Shown: positions 1 through 8,063 of the stretch, piece after piece
Position numbering within the stretch: the first letter of the stretch is position 1
Layout: every line of letters starts with the position of its first letter
Assembly: GCA_003818595.1 (NCBI GenBank)
Contig: RPQV01000030.1
Coordinates: forward strand, 1-14,263
Source of the DNA: Calditrichota bacterium
Lineage (GTDB): Bacteria > Zhuqueibacterota > Zhuqueibacteria > Residuimicrobiales > Krinioviventaceae
Length of the DNA stretch: 14,263 nt
Direction of reading: 5' to 3'
The notes under the pieces: generated by a model
Told to the model about the DNA's origin: nothing
Seen by the model: only the letters and a program-made list of their open reading frames with translations
Database searches by the model: none
Made by a program: the position numbers and the translations under genes

Positions 1-962
1 ACCGTGGCAAAACTTATGAAGCCATTCATAAAGACGCTGAAATGCTGTTGCGCGAGCTGATGAACATCCCCGATACCTATTATGTACTCTTTCTGCAGGG
101 CGGCGCCTCCACACAGTTCGCCGCTGTGCCGCTCAACCTGCTCAACGGCAGCGGTGTTGCAGATTACGTCCATACCGGCGCCTGGTCGAAAAAGGCGATC
201 AGTGAAGTCAAGAAATACGGCAAAGGCAATGTCATTGCCTCGTCGGAGGATAAAAATTTTAGCTATATTCCCGAACTCGATCCGGCGAAATTCACTCCCA
301 ACGCCGATTATTTTTACATTGTCACCAACAATACCATCGAAGGGACGCGTTACACCAAACTGCCGCAAACCGGCGCTGTGCCGTTGGTGGCGGATATGTC
401 CTCCAACATTCTATCTGAAGTTTATGATGTGACCAAGTTCGGTCTCATTTTCGCGGGTGCGCAGAAAAACATCGGTCCCGCCGGTGTGACCATCGTCATC
501 GTTCGCAAAGACCTGGTCGGCAAGGCGCGCGACATCACGCCGACAATGTTGGACTATAAACCGATGGCGGAAGAATCATCGCTCTATAACACGCCGCCGT
601 GCTATTCTGTTTATATTGCCAAGCTGGTGTTTGAGTGGCTGAAAGCTAAAGGCGGCTTGCCGGCGATGCAGGCGATCAATGAAGAGAAGGCGAAAATTCT
701 GTATGATTATCTCGATCAATCGGCCATGTTCAAATCACCAGTAGCGCCAAAAGATCGTTCCCTCATGAATGTGCCCTTTGTCACCGGCAATGAAGAAACG
801 GATAATAAATTCATCAAGGAAGCTTCAGCCGTTGGATTCGTCACGCTGAAAGGCCACCGCTCGGTAGGCGGCATGCGCGCGAGCATCTATAATGCCATGC
901 CCATGGAAGGCGTGAAAAAACTGGTGGAATTTATGAAAAAATTCGAGACGGCCAATAAATAG
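1..962 (+). CDS. serC: Phosphoserine aminotransferase SerC, 5' end cut by window edge
   Basis: SerC is a PLP enzyme that transfers the amino group of glutamate to 3-phosphohydroxypyruvate, the second step of serine synthesis; it acts in the cytoplasm. The reading frame is open from base 3, upstream of the first ATG at 42, and the residues read there (EAIHKDAE before MLLRELM) are SerC-like, so the real start lies outside the window. Roughly 40 N-terminal residues are missing compared with the usual length of about 360. Visible motifs are LFLQGGASTQF (phosphate/PLP binding) and AGAQKNIGPAG, whose lysine at bases 465-467 should form the Schiff base with PLP. The C-terminal GHRSVGGMRASIYNA with its arginine is also typical. 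The stop is 12 nt before serA, so the two are one operon. Identification is firm. Confidence 0.96.
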   Translation, partial: RGKTYEAIHKDAEMLLRELMNIPDTYYVLFLQGGASTQFAAVPLNLLNGSGVADYVHTGAWSKKAISEVKKYGKGNVIASSEDKNFSYIPELDPAKFTPNADYFYIVTNNTIEGTRYTKLPQTGAVPLVADMSSNILSEVYDVTKFGLIFAGAQKNIGPAGVTIVIVRKDLVGKARDITPTMLDYKPMAEESSLYNTPPCYSVYIAKLVFEWLKAKGGLPAMQAINEEKAKILYDYLDQSAMFKSPVAPKDRSLMNVPFVTGNEETDNKFIKEASAVGFVTLKGHRSVGGMRASIYNAMPMEGVKKLVEFMKKFETANK

Positions 963-974
963 AGGAAGACGACC

Positions 975-2150
975 ATGTATAAGATTAAAACACTCAACAA
1001 GATTTCTCCGCTTGGACTGGAAGTTCTGCCGCGAGCCGATTATGAAATTTCCTCCGAGATCACCAATCCCGACGGCATTATTTTACGAAGCTTTAATATG
1101 TTGGATATGGAGTTGCCGGAGTCGCTCAAGGCGGTCGCACGTGCGGGTGCGGGTGTGAATAACATTCCGATCGACCGCTGCACCGAAAAAGGCATTGTGG
1201 TTTTCAATACGCCCGGCGCTAATGCCAATGGCGTTAAAGAGCTGGTGCTCTGTTCATTATTTCTGACTTCGCGCAAAGTCGTTCCGGGTATTGCCTGGGC
1301 AAAGACATTGATCGGTCAAGGTGATCAGGTGCCCAATCTGGTCGAAAAAGGCAAGGCTCAGTTTGAGGGTCCGGAAGTCAAGGGGAAAACCCTCGGCGTC
1401 ATCGGGCTGGGCGCCATCGGCGTTCTCGTCGCCAATGATGCGGTGGCCTTGGGCATGAAGGTTTTAGGTTACGACCCATTCATCTCTGTCGATCGGGCCT
1501 GGGGATTATCACGGGCTGTCGAAAAATCAATTTCGCTTGATGATCTGATCGCCCGCGCTGATTATATCACTCTGCATGCTCCGCAGACCAATGAGACCAA
1601 AGGGATGATCAACAAGGAAAAATTTGCGATCATGAAAAAAGGCGTTCGTCTGCTCAATTTCGCCCGCAATGGCCTAGTCAATAATGCGGATCTGAAACAG
1701 GCGATTGCTGACGGTGTGGTCGCCTGCTATATTACCGATTTTCCCGATGAGGAGCTGTTGCAGATGGACAATGTCATCGGCATACCTCATCTCGGCGCCT
1801 CTACCCCCGAGTCCGAAGACAACTGTGCGGTGATGGCGTCGGTACAGATCAAGGATTTCTTTGAATCCGGCAATCTGCGCAACAGCGTCAATTTTCCCGA
1901 CTGTGAGTTACCATTCAACAGCAAAGCGCGTGTCATCATCATCAATAAAAATATTCCGGCCATGGTGGGCAAAATGACCGCTCTATTTGCGGAGAAGAAA
2001 ATCAATATCGCCAATATGCTCAATCGTCACAAAGGCGATTACGCCTATAACATTATTGATATTGACGGTGATGTTGCCGAATCAGAACTTGATTCTCTGC
2101 GCAAAGAGGAAGGCATCATCATGGTGCGTCTCTTGAAGGGGAAAAAGTAG
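975..2150 (+). CDS. serA: D-3-phosphoglycerate dehydrogenase SerA with C-terminal ACT domain
   Basis: SerA oxidises 3-phosphoglycerate to 3-phosphohydroxypyruvate with NAD, the first step of serine synthesis, and feeds SerC directly upstream. The protein is 391 residues. Residues 1-100 and about 280-310 form the substrate-binding domain. Residues 100-280 are the NAD-binding Rossmann domain, with the glycine loop GLGAIG at 144-149 and an acidic residue, Asp167, that should bind the adenosine ribose. The catalytic set is Arg231 (in FARNG), an acidic residue in the DFPDEE stretch at 255-260, and His272 (in PHLGAST). Residues about 319-388 form an ACT domain, which in this family binds serine for feedback inhibition. 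It is the short form without the extra intervening domain of the 500-residue type. A purine-rich AGGAAG sits just before the ATG. It is the last gene of the serC-serA operon. Confidence 0.96.
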   Translation: MYKIKTLNKISPLGLEVLPRADYEISSEITNPDGIILRSFNMLDMELPESLKAVARAGAGVNNIPIDRCTEKGIVVFNTPGANANGVKELVLCSLFLTSRKVVPGIAWAKTLIGQGDQVPNLVEKGKAQFEGPEVKGKTLGVIGLGAIGVLVANDAVALGMKVLGYDPFISVDRAWGLSRAVEKSISLDDLIARADYITLHAPQTNETKGMINKEKFAIMKKGVRLLNFARNGLVNNADLKQAIADGVVACYITDFPDEELLQMDNVIGIPHLGASTPESEDNCAVMASVQIKDFFESGNLRNSVNFPDCELPFNSKARVIIINKNIPAMVGKMTALFAEKKINIANMLNRHKGDYAYNIIDIDGDVAESELDSLRKEEGIIMVRLLKGKK

Positions 2151-2241
2151 AGTTAAATCGTCGAAGATATGAAGGGATTCCGATCGGGACTCGGCGATTT
2201 GCTGTCGAGTTTACTTTCTCCTTCTCAACGCGAATGCCTCT

Positions 2242-2275
2242 ATCTCCGTCCCTCGCTGATGCGTGGGACGGAGAT
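2242..2275. terminator. Strong hairpin between convergent operons, likely terminator
   Basis: A perfect 11-bp inverted repeat, ATCTCCGTCCC at 2242-2252 and GGGACGGAGAT at 2265-2275, encloses a 12-base spacer. Inside the spacer CGC and GCG can pair over a four-base loop. It lies 91 bp after the serA stop and 88 bp beyond the stop of the convergent sialidase-like gene. The plus strand continues as TTAAATTCTTT, only a weak U tract, and the minus strand has no T run, so this is a hairpin terminator or RNA-end stabiliser rather than a textbook intrinsic terminator. It could serve both operons. The rest of 2151-2363 shows nothing else recognisable. Confidence 0.6.
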
Positions 2276-2363
2276 TAAATTCTTTGAGATTCCGTGACTT
2301 GATGAGGGCGTGGGTTCTTTTACCTCGCGCGAGACAGACAAATATTTTCAATCTCAATGACCT

Positions 2364-3407
2364 TTATAATTTATCCGGATTGATCACCACGTGCTTGATG
2401 GTTTTACGGTTCCATGTATAGGAGACATGCACCAATCCATCCCTTGCCTGGATCACTGCCGGGTAAGAATATTCTCCTGGTTCTTCTTCCAGACGCAGAA
2501 CCCTCTTCCAGTTGGTCCCTTTTTTATTTCCGATGGCCGCCACCAAGGGTGTCCGTTCTTTTTTGCTGTGATTGTACACCAGCAGTTGCCTGTGATCAGT
2601 CAGCGAAACGGCATCGATGCCGGAATTGGGATTCGGCAGTTTGCTCCGCTCCATATAGGTCCAGGAATATCCTCTGTCTTTCGACCACACTTCGGTAATG
2701 TACCCTTGCTTGGTACGACACAACGCCTGAATTCGTCCATCCTTGTAGACCAATAGTGTCGGCTGAATCGCGTCAAATTGATTCTGTCGATTCAAAGGGC
2801 CGATCGATTTCCACGTCTTGCCCAAATCGTTAGTGATTTGAATGAATGATTCCCAACCCTTGTTTTCGCTGCTCGCGCCGCAGAGGATAGCGCCGCTTCC
2901 GAGTTGAATTGGTTTGTTTTTGACGGGTCCGACAATACCGTTCGGCAGACGCTCCGCCGGTGACCAACTTCTGCCTTGATCGGTCGAGGTCTTCAACATG
3001 CCCCACCATTCGCGCGGATTGGGTCCGACTTTATAAAAGAGCATTAATAAGTCTTCCCGCGGCTGATAGAGTACAGGATTCCAACAGGGGTGACGCCGAC
3101 CGTCGTCATCGACGCCGTCAGCCACCTGCTCCGGTTGTGACCAGGCAATGCCGTTATAGCGGGAGCTCCAAATGCAGACATCAGGTGCTCCTTCCCGCGA
3201 GCCGCCGAACCAGGCTGCGACGATTCCCTCCGCCGTCTCGACCAGCGTCGATGCATGACATTCCGCAGTCGGCTGTTCATCAAGGGGGTAGATGAATTCA
3301 GCTCCTTCGTAACCGCGTTGATACTCAATCTTGACATCATCTGCGCCTAAAATGGCAGAAAACATCGACAGCCATACAAGATTGCCGAAAATCAACATGT
3401 TTTTCAT
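2364..3407 (-). CDS. Secreted sialidase-like (BNR/Asp-box) beta-propeller protein
   Basis: This protein belongs to the predicted neuraminidase group of BNR/Asp-box six-bladed propellers. The start at 3407 is preferred: it lies 4 nt after the glpK stop, and the protein then begins with a signal peptide (MKNMLIFGNLVWLSMFSAILG), so it should be exported. An in-frame start at 3479 would instead overlap glpK and put a non-signal stretch in front. The mature protein is about 327 residues (347 with the signal). Three Asp-boxes are visible: STDQGRSW at 141-148, TNDLGKTW at 192-199 and SKDRGYSW at 242-249. The N-terminal part has ECHASTLVE and WFGGSREG, and the C-terminal part has NPNSGIDAV, EYSYPAV and YTWNRKTIKH, all typical of this subgroup. 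The FRIP motif of classic sialidases is not visible (the equivalent region reads FIYPLDEQP), so sialic acid may not be the substrate. It is the last gene of the operon with glpK and galM. Confidence 0.82.
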   Translation of the reverse strand: MKNMLIFGNLVWLSMFSAILGADDVKIEYQRGYEGAEFIYPLDEQPTAECHASTLVETAEGIVAAWFGGSREGAPDVCIWSSRYNGIAWSQPEQVADGVDDDGRRHPCWNPVLYQPREDLLMLFYKVGPNPREWWGMLKTSTDQGRSWSPAERLPNGIVGPVKNKPIQLGSGAILCGASSENKGWESFIQITNDLGKTWKSIGPLNRQNQFDAIQPTLLVYKDGRIQALCRTKQGYITEVWSKDRGYSWTYMERSKLPNPNSGIDAVSLTDHRQLLVYNHSKKERTPLVAAIGNKKGTNWKRVLRLEEEPGEYSYPAVIQARDGLVHVSYTWNRKTIKHVVINPDKL

Positions 3408-3411
3408 ATTT

Positions 3412-4899
3412 TTATCCCAGTTTGCATTGACGAACGGTGTGTTCCCAACCCGCCAACAAATCCATGCGCTGTCGCTCATCCATCTCCGGAGTGAACACCC
3501 GGTCGATCCGGCGCACCCGACTTAATTCTGACTGATCTTTCCAAAAACCGACTGCGAGTCCGGCTAAAAATGCGGCACCCAAGGCGGTGGTATCGATATT
3601 ATGCGGGCGATTGATTTTTACATTCAAGATATCCGCTTGAAACTGCATCAAAAAATCATTGGCAGAGGCACCACCATCCACATGAACTTCAGTGATAGAC
3701 AGGCCGGAATCATTCGCCATCGCTTTTAGAACATCATGGCTCTGGTATGCGATCGCTTCCAGTGCGGCGCGGGCAATGTGGGCTTTGTTGCTGCCGCGCG
3801 TGAGTCCGCTGATGATGCCGCGCGCGTTCATGTCCCAATGGGGCGCCCCCAGTCCCACAAACGCCGGCACGATATAAACGCCGTGCGTATCCGCGACCGA
3901 TTGGGCAAGAGCCTCTGTCTCTGCAGCCGTGCGGATTAGTCCCAGTTCATCTCGCAGCCATTGAATCAATGCTCCGGCGATGAATATGGATCCTTCAAGT
4001 GCGAAGCAGGGTCTTCCCAGCGCATCGCAGGCGAGGGTGGTGAGTAGGCGGTTGGTCGAGTGAATGGCCTTGGCGCCGGTATTCATCATCATAAAGCAAC
4101 CAGTGCCGTAAGTGTTTTTAACGAGCCCCGCTTCCCAGCAGTTTTGGCCGTACATTGCCGCCTGTTGATCTCCGGCGATTCCGGCAATGGGAATTTCCAT
4201 CTTTAGTGGTCCCAGGGGAGAAGTGTAGCCGAATATGCCGCTCGATGTATCGACTATAGGGAGGATGGCGGAGGGAATATCGAGAATATCGAGCAGCTCT
4301 TTATCCCACGTTTTGGAATGGATATTGTAAACGAGCGTGCGTGAGGCATTGGTATAATCTGTCGCATGCACTGCACCGTCCGTCAGTTTCCACAACATCC
4401 AAGAGTCGATGGTGCCGAAACAAAGTTCGCCGGCCTGCGCACGGCTGCGGGCTCCAGGTACGTGATCCAATAACCATTTGATTTTCGTTGCTGAAAAGTA
4501 GGCGTCGATCACCAATCCGGTTTTGGCGTGAAACAGCGGGGTAAGATTGTGAGACTGCAATTCTGAGCAAAAATCGCTGGTTCTCCGACACTGCCAGACG
4601 ATGGCATTGTGAATGGGCTTGCCGCTGCGGCGATCCCAGATGACTGTGGTTTCGCGTTGATTGGTGATGCCGATCGCTGCGATATCATGAGGTTTTAATT
4701 TTGCTTTTTTGACGGCCTGAATTATTAATTTTTTGGTGACGCTCCAAATTTCTTCGGCATCGTGTTCAACCCAACCGGGTTTGGGATAGAATTGACGGAA
4801 TTCAGAATAAGCACGGCAACGAATTTCACCCGAATTTTCAACAATTAACACCGTCGTGCCGGTGGTTCCTTGATCGATGGCGAGAACTGCTTTTTTCAA
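3412..4899 (-). CDS. glpK: Glycerol kinase
   Basis: GlpK phosphorylates glycerol to glycerol 3-phosphate with ATP in the cytoplasm. This is an FGGY-family kinase with the N-terminal ATP-binding loop DQGTTGTT and the strongly GlpK-specific stretches NQRETT, AIVWQCRRT, DYTNASRT and YGTGCFM. Counting from the TTG at 4899 the protein has 495 residues. The glycerol-binding residues fall at Arg82, Glu83, Tyr134 and Asp244, one position off E. coli GlpK (Arg83, Glu84, Tyr135, Asp245). The TTG start is chosen because AAAGG lies 6 nt upstream and the next residues (KKAVLAIDQG) align with the family start. An in-frame TTG at 4929 would overlap the end of galM and add ten unrelated residues. The sialidase-like gene follows 4 nt after the stop. 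No glycerol facilitator (glpF) or glycerol 3-phosphate dehydrogenase (glpD) is in view. Confidence 0.95.
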   Translation of the reverse strand: MKKAVLAIDQGTTGTTVLIVENSGEIRCRAYSEFRQFYPKPGWVEHDAEEIWSVTKKLIIQAVKKAKLKPHDIAAIGITNQRETTVIWDRRSGKPIHNAIVWQCRRTSDFCSELQSHNLTPLFHAKTGLVIDAYFSATKIKWLLDHVPGARSRAQAGELCFGTIDSWMLWKLTDGAVHATDYTNASRTLVYNIHSKTWDKELLDILDIPSAILPIVDTSSGIFGYTSPLGPLKMEIPIAGIAGDQQAAMYGQNCWEAGLVKNTYGTGCFMMMNTGAKAIHSTNRLLTTLACDALGRPCFALEGSIFIAGALIQWLRDELGLIRTAAETEALAQSVADTHGVYIVPAFVGLGAPHWDMNARGIISGLTRGSNKAHIARAALEAIAYQSHDVLKAMANDSGLSITEVHVDGGASANDFLMQFQADILNVKINRPHNIDTTALGAAFLAGLAVGFWKDQSELSRVRRIDRVFTPEMDERQRMDLLAGWEHTVRQCKLG

Positions 4900-4905
4900 T
4901 ATGAA

Positions 4906-4910
4906 CCTTT
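4906..4910 (-). promoter_or_regulatory. Ribosome binding site that sets the glpK TTG start
   Basis: On the minus strand AAAGG lies 6 nt before the TTG at 4899 and 12 nt past the galM stop. The alternative TTG at 4929 has no purine-rich element at the right distance and overlaps the end of galM. Confidence 0.6.
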
Positions 4911-4921
4911 CAATACAATCT

Positions 4922-6046
4922 TTATTCAAATTTTACGCCGCTGACGCTGAATAAAAACACGGTGGTGGATTCATACTTTTCTCCGGGTCTTAGAACCGTC
5001 GAAGGAAAGTCAGGATGATTGGGCGAATCGGGAAAATGTTGAGTTTCGAGGCAAAAACCGTGATGCTGCTGATAAACCGCTCCGGCTCGTCCGCGAAGGT
5101 TGTTCAAATGATTGCCGGTATAGAATTGAACCCCCGGCTCAGTCGAGGCGACATTCATCACTCGGCCTGTTGTGGGTTCAAAAACTGTGGCCACATATTT
5201 CAAGCCGTTGCCTCCGACAATGATGAAATTGTGATCGAATCCGCGAGCATTGAGCAACTGCGCCTCATCCTGCTTCATGGCTTCGCCGATGGCGCTGGGC
5301 TTGCGCAGGTCAAAGACACTTGCTTCAACCGAGGCGATTTCACCTGTGGGGATGAGGGTGTTATCGCTTGGTGTATAGTTTGAAGCATTGATTTTGATGA
5401 CATGGTCAAGAATCGAGCTGCGGCCGCCGTCTTTTAAATTGAAATAAGCATGATTGGTGAGATTCAGAACGGTGGGTTTGTCGGTTTCCGCAGCATATTT
5501 TATTTTCAGTGAATTGTTCTGGGTGACCGTGTAGGTGACGGATACTCGCAGATTTCCGGGATAACCTTCTTCGCCATCCTTTGAAGTATAGTGCAAGGTT
5601 ACTGCCTGTCCTTCCGCGGTGACTTGCGGTTCGGCGCTCCACACCTTTTTATCAAATCCGATGATGCCGCCATGCAGATGGTGAGAACCGTTGTTTTTAG
5701 CCAGAGAGATTGTCCGGTTTTCCAGGTTGAATGTTCCGTTGGCAATGCGGTTGGCGTATCGCCCGGCGACCGCGCCGAACATCGGATGCCGGAGGTAATC
5801 AGGTAATGAATCAAACCCCAAAGTGATTTCAGTAATTTGCCCCATGTTGTCGGCGGTTTTAAGAGAAATCAGGGCAGCGCCATATGTCATGACCTGCGCC
5901 TGCATACCGTGCTGATTAACAAGCGTGAAAACGTCAATAGCCTGCCCTGTCGGCAGTTTACCGAACCGAGTTTTTTGAATTGGGGATTTGCTGCAGGCTG
6001 ACAGCAGAAGCAGAAATAAAATGAAATAACCGACACTATTTTTCAT
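4922..6046 (-). CDS. galM: Aldose 1-epimerase (mutarotase), predicted lipoprotein
   Basis: GalM interconverts the alpha and beta anomers of aldoses such as galactose or glucose. From the ATG at 6046 the protein has 374 residues and begins with a lipoprotein signal peptide ending LLLLSAC, with the lipid-anchored cysteine at residue 18. A GGGAG ribosome site lies 5 nt upstream. An upstream in-frame ATG at 6223 would overlap the preceding gene and bury the signal peptide, so it is rejected. Family residues are all present: Arg96 (AGRYANRIA), the HHLHGG cluster at 122-127, the catalytic acid His199 (LTNHAYFN), Asp271 (DHNF) and the catalytic base Glu303 (TEPGVQFYTG). The C-terminal LETQHFPDSPNHP is also diagnostic. 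The lipobox places it outside the cytoplasm, unlike E. coli GalM, which fits handling sugars freed outside the inner membrane. It is the second gene of a four-gene operon. Confidence 0.93.
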   Translation of the reverse strand: MKNSVGYFILFLLLLSACSKSPIQKTRFGKLPTGQAIDVFTLVNQHGMQAQVMTYGAALISLKTADNMGQITEITLGFDSLPDYLRHPMFGAVAGRYANRIANGTFNLENRTISLAKNNGSHHLHGGIIGFDKKVWSAEPQVTAEGQAVTLHYTSKDGEEGYPGNLRVSVTYTVTQNNSLKIKYAAETDKPTVLNLTNHAYFNLKDGGRSSILDHVIKINASNYTPSDNTLIPTGEIASVEASVFDLRKPSAIGEAMKQDEAQLLNARGFDHNFIIVGGNGLKYVATVFEPTTGRVMNVASTEPGVQFYTGNHLNNLRGRAGAVYQQHHGFCLETQHFPDSPNHPDFPSTVLRPGEKYESTTVFLFSVSGVKFE

Positions 6047-6107
6047 CTGGACTCCCGAAAAGTGACGCTGCTGGTGGGATGCAATCTGAATAACCTGGTT
6101 TTTGTTT

Positions 6108-6560
6108 TTATCGAGAAAATTGAAATAAAAAGCATGAAGAAATGACAACCATGGGAACGGGTCTGCCGTTCGAAACATCATAAATGCCGAATTCGAGATA
6201 TCGCTGTTTGTCGCGATAAACATTTTTAATCAGACGGGCAGCATGTCCCGGATCCGGCAGGGTCAAGATGATGAGATCGTAGGCACGATGGTCGAAATCT
6301 AAGGCGGAGTATCGAATCAGAGTTTGTTGTTTCAAGATCGTAGTGTCGTCCGCGGTGATAGTCAAATGCGTGATCTGACTGTCTGCGGCGAAATAGGACG
6401 AACTGACGTCGATGAGCTTAAATTCATCAGCGCGCTTCCCCAAGGGATCATCCACTTCCAATTTAATGATTTGCTGCACGCCGTTGGTGCTGAAATCTTT
6501 ATTGCAGGACGACGAAAACAGCAAAACTGCAAAGCAAGACAAGGCAATTATAATTTTCAT
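6108..6560 (-). CDS. Small lipoprotein of unknown function
   Basis: I do not recognise this 150-residue protein. It starts with a clear lipoprotein signal peptide: lysine near the N-terminus, a hydrophobic run, and the lipobox FSSSC with the anchor cysteine at residue 19. The mature part, about 130 residues, is soluble-looking with no further membrane segment. It contains alternating short beta-like stretches such as IIKLEVDD, THLTITADD and YDLIILTLPD, suggesting a small beta-rich domain. The start is supported by AAGGGA about 6 nt upstream of the ATG. It is the first gene of the operon with galM (61 nt further on), glpK and the sialidase-like gene, and a promoter-like sequence lies about 110 nt upstream. 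Position and export suggest an extracytoplasmic role linked to sugar handling, but this is guilt by association. Confidence 0.75.
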   Translation of the reverse strand: MKIIIALSCFAVLLFSSSCNKDFSTNGVQQIIKLEVDDPLGKRADEFKLIDVSSSYFAADSQITHLTITADDTTILKQQTLIRYSALDFDHRAYDLIILTLPDPGHAARLIKNVYRDKQRYLEFGIYDVSNGRPVPMVVISSCFLFQFSR

Positions 6561-6672
6561 GACGAATCCCTTATAGCAACCTGTGACAACAGATTCCTGA
6601 CATCGCCGCGGTAAAGCACCAAATGAGACGATGGATCAAATTTTTCGCTAATTTTCACAGATTTCATGCTTA

Positions 6673-6701
6673 AAGATAATCAACTACAAATTGTGAGTCA
6701 A
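6673..6701 (-). promoter_or_regulatory. Possible sigma-70 type promoter for the lipoprotein-galM-glpK operon
   Basis: On the minus strand TTGACT (6696-6701) and TATCTT (6673-6678) are separated by 17 nt. The first matches five and the second four of six consensus bases. It leaves a leader of about 105 nt before the ATG at 6560. No better candidate was found in the 240-bp gap, but there is no experimental support, and promoter rules in this lineage may differ. Confidence 0.35.
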
Positions 6702-6711
6702 GGAAAAGGAA

Positions 6712-6733
6712 TGCTCTCTAATTGATCAGAGCA
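6712..6733. repeat. Small inverted repeat upstream of the operon promoter
   Basis: TGCTCT (6712-6717) and AGAGCA (6728-6733) form 6-bp arms around a 10-base spacer that itself holds TGATC. The centre lies about 20 bp upstream of the putative -35 at 6696-6701. It could be an operator, a weak hairpin at the 3' end of the U32 operon, or chance. Confidence 0.2.
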
Positions 6734-6799
6734 CGTAACTCAAAGACATCACGAAGACATTTTTAGTTTTTGCACGAGTCAGCAAAACCCTTTTTTAAT

Positions 6800-8062
6800 T
6801 CATGATTGCCAATTGGTGCGCGGATGAAGCAGATAAACCTTGTCGTGACGCCGCACTTTGACATCGAATGAAATCGTGACGTCATCTCCCTTTTTCGCCT
6901 GCACTGCAGGCTGTTCACTCACAAAAAGAGACGTGATGATTCTCTCTTCATATCCCGTGGTTGGACCAATCACTGCAATAGTATCGCCCACGCTTAACCC
7001 TCTGTTTTCTAGAACGATCTGGGCGACCTGCGGCCGGAGAAAATAATTGTTGATGTAACCAAGATACGTTTTCTGAACGGTTGCCTGTGAGCCGTAGGCG
7101 CCCGACCATTCACCCAATTTTGCTCCCAAATAATATCCGCCGAACCAGAAACCCCGATTGAAAACCGCACTCAATTCCTGATTCCAAGCCGCTATTTTTT
7201 CGGCGCTGTAATCACCGCGTTGCACGCTGTCGATCGCCTGCCGATAGGCGCGGGTCGTATGAAAAACATAATCTGCTGTGCGGCCTCGTCCTTCTATTTT
7301 TAAGACGCGCACGCCGGCATCGATTAATTTATCTATATGGCCGATCATGCATAAATCCTTCGGCGACATGATAAAGCGATTGTCCACGATCAGCTCTTCG
7401 CCGCTCTCTTCGTCGACTACTCGATATCTTTTTCGGCAGGGTTGCAGACAGCGGCCGCGATTGGCCGAGGCGTTTTTCCCCGCTAAACTCATATAGCACA
7501 TACCCGAAATCGAGACGCACATTGCACCGTGAATGAACAGCTCAGTGGCGACGAGTTTTCCCGATGGCGATTTGATCTGTTGTCGCTCTATATCGCTGTT
7601 TATAGCGGCAATCTGCGGCAATGTCAGTTCGCGGGCTAATACCATCACTTCGGCAAACTGGGCATAAAAGCGAACCGCTTGAACATTGGAGATATTCGCC
7701 TGCGTCGATATGTGCACCGGCAGACCGAACTCGCGACTGCTGACGATCGCGGCAATGTCTGTGGCAATGACTGCGTTGACGCCGGCAGATGCAGCCTCCG
7801 CCAGAATATTGTGCATCAGTGCAATCTCTTGATCATAGACGATGGAGTTCAGAGCGAGATAGCTTTCACAACCCTGATCACGACATCGGGCAACAATTTC
7901 GGCAAGGTCTTTTAGCGCAAATGGTTTTGTCGCTCCGGCGCGCATGTTCAATTGCTCCACCCCAAAATAGACTGCATCAGCCCCTGCCTTGATGGCGGCA
8001 CTCAGACTTTCCCATGACCCGGCGGGTGAAAGTAATGTTATCTTTTTTTCCGGCATGACCAT
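6800..8062 (-). CDS. Peptidase U32 family protein, TrhP/YegQ-like
   Basis: Despite the family name, well-studied U32 members are Fe-S proteins in RNA hydroxylation (TrhP, RlhA) or ubiquinone synthesis (UbiU/UbiV) rather than proteases. The 420-residue protein starts with the TIM-barrel-like stretch LLSPAGSWESL and AGADAVYFG (residues 10-34), typical of the family. The central signature carries four cysteines, Cys182 and Cys189 (HGAMC, SGMC) and Cys205 and Cys209 (GRC, QPC), the pattern known to bind a 4Fe-4S cluster in TrhP/RlhA. LKIEGRGRTADYV follows at 254-266. The C-terminal about 90 residues resemble the beta-barrel tail of YegQ-type proteins. If it is TrhP it would help make 5-hydroxyuridine in tRNA using prephenate, but the subfamily cannot be settled by eye. 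The start is 1 nt after the LarA-family stop, so translation is probably coupled. It is the last gene of the operon. Confidence 0.88.
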   Translation of the reverse strand: MVMPEKKITLLSPAGSWESLSAAIKAGADAVYFGVEQLNMRAGATKPFALKDLAEIVARCRDQGCESYLALNSIVYDQEIALMHNILAEAASAGVNAVIATDIAAIVSSREFGLPVHISTQANISNVQAVRFYAQFAEVMVLARELTLPQIAAINSDIERQQIKSPSGKLVATELFIHGAMCVSISGMCYMSLAGKNASANRGRCLQPCRKRYRVVDEESGEELIVDNRFIMSPKDLCMIGHIDKLIDAGVRVLKIEGRGRTADYVFHTTRAYRQAIDSVQRGDYSAEKIAAWNQELSAVFNRGFWFGGYYLGAKLGEWSGAYGSQATVQKTYLGYINNYFLRPQVAQIVLENRGLSVGDTIAVIGPTTGYEERIITSLFVSEQPAVQAKKGDDVTISFDVKVRRHDKVYLLHPRTNWQS

Positions 8063-8063
8063 T

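Noticed and set aside
6776..6796. Hairpin TTTTGC/GCAAAA followed by a T run on the plus strand
   Set aside because: The T run is on the plus strand, where no gene is being transcribed. On the minus strand, where the U32 operon ends, the stem is only 6 bp and is followed by A and C, so it is not a convincing terminator.
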